Shown here in pieces: positions 6,873 to 9,848 of a stretch of DNA of 9,848 bases. Below the pieces are notes generated by a model. The model was given only the letters and a program-made list of their open reading frames with translations. It had not been told where the DNA came from and did no database searches. The number at the start of each line of letters is the position of its first letter. The first letter of the stretch is position 1. Source of the DNA: Alphaproteobacteria bacterium (GTDB lineage Bacteria > Pseudomonadota > Alphaproteobacteria > Caulobacterales > Parvularculaceae); NCBI GenBank assembly GCA_030428745.1, contig JAUIEG010000058.1, forward strand, positions 1-9,848, written 5' to 3'. Made by a program: the position numbers and the translations under genes.

Positions 6873-6906
6873 GGAACTTTGGTCGGATGATTAGGCCAAC
6901 AGTTCC
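6873..6906. terminator. Hairpin after the EthD-like gene, possible terminator
   Basis: GGAACTTTGG (6873-6882) pairs with CCAACAGTTCC (6896-6906) with one bulged C and a 13-base loop, starting 13 bases after the stop codon at 6860. There is no T-run after the stem, so classical intrinsic termination is doubtful. It is the only strong fold near the end of this transcript. Confidence 0.35.
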
Positions 6907-6936
6907 GATCAGGCTTAGCTGCTCAGTTCCTCGTCA

Positions 6937-7032
6937 CTAGCATGCGCCGGAGAGCGAATTCTGCGTCTCGCGAAACTGAGATTCTGTCAGCATTCCAATA
7001 ATATGTTCAGGTTTAAATCGTTTCCCGCTCAT
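6937..7032 (-). pseudogene. Broken IS3-type transposase orfA, 5' remnant
   Basis: A 31-codon frame from the ATG at 7032 begins M-S-G-K-R-F-K-P-E-H-I-I-G-M-L, closely resembling the start of IS3-family OrfA proteins (K-R-F-x-P-E-Q-I-I-x-x-L-R-E). It has an excellent AAGGAG ribosome binding site 6 bases upstream, as such genes do. Similarity fades after about 20 residues, before the helix-turn-helix can complete, and a TAG follows. An intact OrfA is about 90-100 residues with a 270-280 residue OrfB; neither continues here in any frame I followed. I take it as the left end of a decayed insertion sequence, possibly marking the boundary of the accessory cluster. The match is short, so confidence is moderate. 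Confidence 0.5.
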
Positions 7033-7884
7033 TCACTTCTCCTTCGGGTTACGAATTAAGCCAGATTCTCTCCCTCACGCCGGACCAATTTTTCAAACCT
7101 AGGTCGCCGCTTTTTTGGAGGGCAAAGAAAGCGGCCATGGTCAGGAAGGGGGCGCTGAGGGGCTTCAGGTCTATCTAGAATGGAAAATGATTTCGCTCGC
7201 TTACTTTTTGGCGGGGGCCATGAGCGTACCCGCTTTGACGACGACACCCGCGAACCTTGGTGAAGATCAAGCTACTCCGCCTTGGTGGGGATGAAATGTC
7301 GTACAAGGGTTGGCCGGCGCTTGCTGCACACGGCTTGTCGCTCAACTCCGGCGCACGGTTCCGATTTGACCAGGGGAATGCGCCGGTAGCAAAAGAATGA
7401 TAAGGAATGTCGCCCAGTCGCCTTGAGTAGCTCTTGTGAAAACTGTTCAGCTGGCGCCCGTCGAAATACCGATTTTGGACTCGAGGCATTCGTACGATGC
7501 CGAAGGCGAGTGGCCGCCCATCTGAATTTTCGCCAGGCGATCTGTGAGCCTCATCCCATTTTTTGGCGCCCCCCAAGTCACAATCGTGGGAGAGCCAAGT
7601 CTGAGAAGAGATTTTACGACATACATTCATTCATCCGCCCATTATATCATGAGTATGATGACGGCGATCGGGCGCTTTTTTTTACTTTATATCTCTATAC
7701 TTAGTTGAGCTCACGTCGCTCTTGAGGCGTCCGACGTAACGAAAAATGCAGATAGGGCTGAGAAGTACGCGCCAACGCGGAGCGGCGGCCAGTTGTTCCC
7801 TCTCCTTTCTTGTTGCAGGCGTCTCAAGTGTGAAGTGACCAGACCGCTTACCGAACACGGCCTCAAAAAGCCCGGAGACATAAG
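7033..7884. other. Gene-poor spacer of about 850 bases
   Basis: I find no supportable gene. Open frames of 63-151 residues exist on both strands, but none has a family resemblance, a good ribosome binding site or coherent codon use. Visible structures are a run of eight T at 7676-7683 with only a weak stem before it; small inverted repeats ATCAT/ATGAT (7646-7659) and ACGTCG/CGACGT (7713-7737); and a TATACT at 7696-7701 that could be a -10 element for the etfBA transcript but has no good -35 partner. Composition is patchy with AT-rich parts, unlike the etf genes to the right. The region is probably decayed sequence plus the etfB leader. Confidence 0.6.
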
Positions 7885-8634
7885 ATGAAAATCTTCGTGC
7901 CCGTGAAACGCGTGATCGACTACAACGTCAAAGTGCGCGTGAAATCGGACCAGACCGGCGTCGACCTCGCCAATGTGAAAATGTCCATGAACCCGTTCGA
8001 CGAGATCGCCGTCGAGGAAGCGGTTCGCCTGAAGGAAGCCGGCACGGCGGAAGAGATCGTCGCGATCTCCATCGGCCCCGAAAAAGCCCAGGACCAGTTG
8101 CGCCAGGCGCTCGCCATGGGCGCGGACCGGGCGATCCTGATCAAGACGGACGAAACGGTCGAACCCCTCGCCGTCGCGAAACTCCTCAAGAAAGTGGTCG
8201 AGGAAGAAAGCCCGCAGCTCGTCATTCTCGGCAAGCAGGCGATCGACGACGATTCCAATCAGACCGGCCAGATGCTGGCGGCGCTGCTCGGCTGGTCGCA
8301 GGGCACATTCGCCTCGGAAGTGAAGATCGACGGCGGCAAGGCCAATGTCACCCGCGAGATTGACGGCGGCTTGCAGACCATCTCGATCAACCTGCCTGCC
8401 ATTGTCACCACCGACCTTCGCCTTAATGAGCCGCGCTATGCGTCGCTGCCGAACATCATGAAGGCGAAGAAGAAACCGCTCGATGTGAAAGAGGTCGGCG
8501 ATTATGGCGTCGATATTGCGCCGCGGCTTCAGACGGTGAAAGTCACCGAGCCGCCGAAACGCGAAGCCGGCGTCAAAGTCGCCGATGTTGCGGAACTTGT
8601 CTCGAAACTCAAAAATGAAGCGGGAGTGATCTGA
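7885..8634 (+). CDS. etfB: Electron transfer flavoprotein beta subunit
   Basis: The beta subunit of the soluble ETF heterodimer takes electrons from acyl-CoA dehydrogenases and other flavin dehydrogenases and hands them to ETF-ubiquinone oxidoreductase. At 249 residues it has the normal length. It begins M-K-I-F-V-P-V-K-R-V-I-D-Y-N, carries the AMP-binding stretch D-D-D-S-N-Q-T-G (121-128), and has the signature T-T-D-L-R-L-N-E-P-R-Y-A-S-L-P-N-I-M-K-A-K-K-K-P (175-198), which includes the loop that recognises partner dehydrogenases, with Leu188 in the anchor region. The start is supported by GGAGA at 7874-7878. Its TGA overlaps the ATG of etfA by one base (TGATG), indicating translational coupling. 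It is very likely a core chromosomal gene rather than part of the P450 cluster. Confidence 0.98.
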   Translation: MKIFVPVKRVIDYNVKVRVKSDQTGVDLANVKMSMNPFDEIAVEEAVRLKEAGTAEEIVAISIGPEKAQDQLRQALAMGADRAILIKTDETVEPLAVAKLLKKVVEEESPQLVILGKQAIDDDSNQTGQMLAALLGWSQGTFASEVKIDGGKANVTREIDGGLQTISINLPAIVTTDLRLNEPRYASLPNIMKAKKKPLDVKEVGDYGVDIAPRLQTVKVTEPPKREAGVKVADVAELVSKLKNEAGVI

Positions 8635-9563
8635 TGGCGGTCCTCGTTGTTGCAGATGTTCACGGAAACTCGATTGACGAGTCCACGCTGAAAACCGTTA
8701 CCGCCGCCAAGGCCATTGGCGGCGATGTCGACGTTCTGGTCGCAGGCTCCGGCGCAGGCGATGCGGCCGCGGCCGCCGCGAAGATCGACGGCGTGCGGAA
8801 GGTGCTGCATGCAGATGGCGCGCAATACGCCCACCGTCTTGCAGAGCCCTTCGCCGACCTCATCGTCTCGGTCGCAGGCGACTATGATGCGATCCTGAAA
8901 TCCGCGGCCACAACCGGCAAGAACGTCATGCCCCGCGTCGCCGCGCTGCTCGACGTCATGCAGATCTCGGAGATCGTCGCGGTCGAGGCGCCGGACACCT
9001 TTGTGCGGCCGATCTATGCCGGCAACGCCATGCAGACGGTGAAGTCGTCTGATGCGAAGAAAGTCATCACCGTGCGCGCGACATCTTTCGCCGCGGCGGG
9101 CCAGGGCGGCTCCGCCGAAGTCACAACCGTCAACGCGCCGGCCGATCCGGGCCTTTCGTCCTTTGTCAGCGAAGACCTGACCAAGTCCGACCGGCCGGAG
9201 CTTACGGGCGCCAAGATCGTCATCTCCGGCGGCCGCGCGCTCGGCTCTTACGAAAACTTCGAGAAATACATCTTCCCGGTCGCCGATAAGCTCGGCGCCG
9301 CGGTCGGCGCGTCGCGCGCTGCGGTCGATGCGGGTTACGTGCCGAACGACTATCAAGTCGGCCAGACCGGCAAGGTCGTCGCGCCCGAGCTTTACATCGC
9401 CGTCGGCATCTCCGGCGCGATCCAGCACCTTGCGGGCATGAAAGACTCCAAAGTCATCGTCGCCATCAACAAGGACGAGGAAGCGCCAATCTTCCAGGTC
9501 GCCGATTACGGCCTCGTCGCAGACCTCTTCAAAGCGCTGCCGGAGTTGGACAGCGTGCTTTAG
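8634..9563 (+). CDS. etfA: Electron transfer flavoprotein alpha subunit
   Basis: The alpha subunit of ETF binds the redox-active FAD and pairs with EtfB. At 309 residues it has the standard length. The N-terminal half is the alpha/beta domain I. The C-terminal FAD domain shows S-G-G-R (198-201), S-R-A-A-V-D-A-G-Y (227-235), G-Q-T-G-K (243-247), and L-Y-I-A-V-G-I-S-G-A-I-Q-H-L-A-G-M (253-269) followed by A-I-N-K-D (277-281), the ETF alpha signature; D-Y-G-L-V-A-D-L-F follows near the end. The start ATG shares one base with the etfB stop, so the two are co-translated. Its strongly C/G-ending codons differ from the genes at 1-6860. It would accept electrons from the acyl-CoA dehydrogenase at the left edge as well as from general beta-oxidation. 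Confidence 0.98.
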   Translation: MAVLVVADVHGNSIDESTLKTVTAAKAIGGDVDVLVAGSGAGDAAAAAAKIDGVRKVLHADGAQYAHRLAEPFADLIVSVAGDYDAILKSAATTGKNVMPRVAALLDVMQISEIVAVEAPDTFVRPIYAGNAMQTVKSSDAKKVITVRATSFAAAGQGGSAEVTTVNAPADPGLSSFVSEDLTKSDRPELTGAKIVISGGRALGSYENFEKYIFPVADKLGAAVGASRAAVDAGYVPNDYQVGQTGKVVAPELYIAVGISGAIQHLAGMKDSKVIVAINKDEEAPIFQVADYGLVADLFKALPELDSVL

Positions 9564-9596
9564 GCGTGAAAAACAATAGGAATGTGGGCGAAAAAG

Positions 9597-9848
9597 ATGA
9601 GTAAGAATGACGTAAAATATGGATTGGCGGGTGTCATCGTCGACGATACTGATATCTCGAAAGTGATGCCGGAGATCAACTCGCTCACCTATCGCGGCTA
9701 CAAGGTGCAGGACCTTGCGACGCAGTGCCGGTTCGAAGAGGTCGCATATCTCATCTGGAACGGCGAACTGCCTAACAAGAGCCAGCTTGAGGCATTCAAC
9801 GCAGCCGAGAAAAAAGAGCGGGGCGTTTCCGACGATCTGCTCGACGTC
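9597..9848 (+). CDS. prpC: Citrate synthase-family enzyme, probably 2-methylcitrate synthase (N-terminal part)
   Basis: The first 84 codons of a citrate synthase-type enzyme, cut by the right edge. The text Y-G-L-A-G-V-I-V-D-D-T-x-I-S-K-V (8-23), N-S-L-T-Y-R-G-Y-K-V-Q-D-L (28-40) and F-E-E-V-A-Y-L-I-W-N-G-E-L-P (46-59) is characteristic, and the short N-terminus with G-L-A-G-V-x-V-D-x-T resembles bifunctional 2-methylcitrate/citrate synthases rather than the longer GltA. It would condense propionyl-CoA (or acetyl-CoA) with oxaloacetate. The catalytic His and Asp lie beyond the window, so the PrpC/GltA distinction is tentative. It begins 33 bases after etfA with no terminator between, so shared transcription is possible. 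The ATG at 9597 has only a weak GGG upstream, and an in-frame ATG at 9582 is an alternative. Propionyl-CoA from odd-chain, branched or sterol side-chain degradation would be its natural substrate. Confidence 0.85.
   Translation, partial: MSKNDVKYGLAGVIVDDTDISKVMPEINSLTYRGYKVQDLATQCRFEEVAYLIWNGELPNKSQLEAFNAAEKKERGVSDDLLDV

Noticed and set aside
7175..7630. 151-codon open frame on the minus strand in the gene-poor spacer
   Set aside because: No ribosome binding site, family resemblance or coherent codon use. I looked for transposase or other remnants in neighbouring frames and found none I could support.
7661..7683. GC-rich stretch followed by eight T as an intrinsic terminator
   Set aside because: The stem before the T-run pairs over only about three bases, too weak to call.
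7423..7704. 93-codon open frame on the plus strand in the spacer
   Set aside because: The product is of odd composition and runs into a low-complexity T-rich tail; it overlaps the equally unsupported minus frame.
8529..9428. 299-codon open frame on the minus strand
   Set aside because: It lies opposite etfB/etfA, whose identity is certain. The translation is Asp/Arg/Gly-rich with no family resemblance, as expected of an antisense frame in GC-rich DNA.
1..9848. CRISPR arrays, tRNA or rRNA genes, riboswitches
   Set aside because: No regularly spaced direct repeats, no tRNA-like cloverleaf and no conserved rRNA or riboswitch segments were seen when reading both strands.

Overview
The window looks like a stretch of an alphaproteobacterial chromosome. 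The evidence is the style of the electron-transfer flavoprotein pair, the moderately high GC, the Gly/Ala-rich coding, and a gene repertoire familiar from lipid-, steroid- and terpenoid-degrading alphaproteobacteria. I cannot fix the genus. Two regions can be separated: a cluster of oxidative/catabolic genes at 1-6860, with mixed codon use and somewhat lower GC, and a conserved housekeeping block at 7885-9848 (etfB, etfA, start of a citrate/2-methylcitrate synthase) with higher GC and stronger C/G third-position bias. Between them lies about 1 kb without a recognisable intact gene. It carries what looks like the broken 5' end of an IS3-type transposase gene.

Layout of the cluster: (i) the N-terminal 128 codons of an acyl-CoA dehydrogenase on the minus strand, running off the left edge; (ii) divergent from it, an NAD(P)-dependent aldehyde dehydrogenase (617-2107, plus); (iii) convergent with that, a minus-strand pair made of a cytochrome P450 (2342-3616) and, only 5 bases after its stop, a 54-residue rubredoxin (2172-2336); (iv) divergent from the P450, a plus-strand series of a sulfotransferase-family protein (3959-5125), a DUF1214-like protein with two apparently duplicated modules (5173-6462) and a small EthD-like alpha/beta-barrel protein (6534-6860). 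The roughly 340-base region between the P450 and the sulfotransferase contains a perfect 18-base inverted repeat next to the P450 start and a second hairpin beside it. These are good candidates for operator sites.

A coherent reading (inference) is a pathway for a hydrophobic substrate. The P450, possibly fed electrons by the rubredoxin, hydroxylates it; the aldehyde dehydrogenase oxidises an aldehyde to an acid; the acyl-CoA dehydrogenase acts in beta-oxidation and passes electrons to ETF, which is encoded at the right end. The sulfotransferase, DUF1214-like and EthD-like proteins are the least explained part and may modify or handle the substrate. The most distinctive observations are the P450-rubredoxin pairing, the sulfotransferase/DUF1214/EthD-like trio divergent from it, and the palindrome between the two arms. 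I saw no tRNA, rRNA, CRISPR array or intact mobile element.
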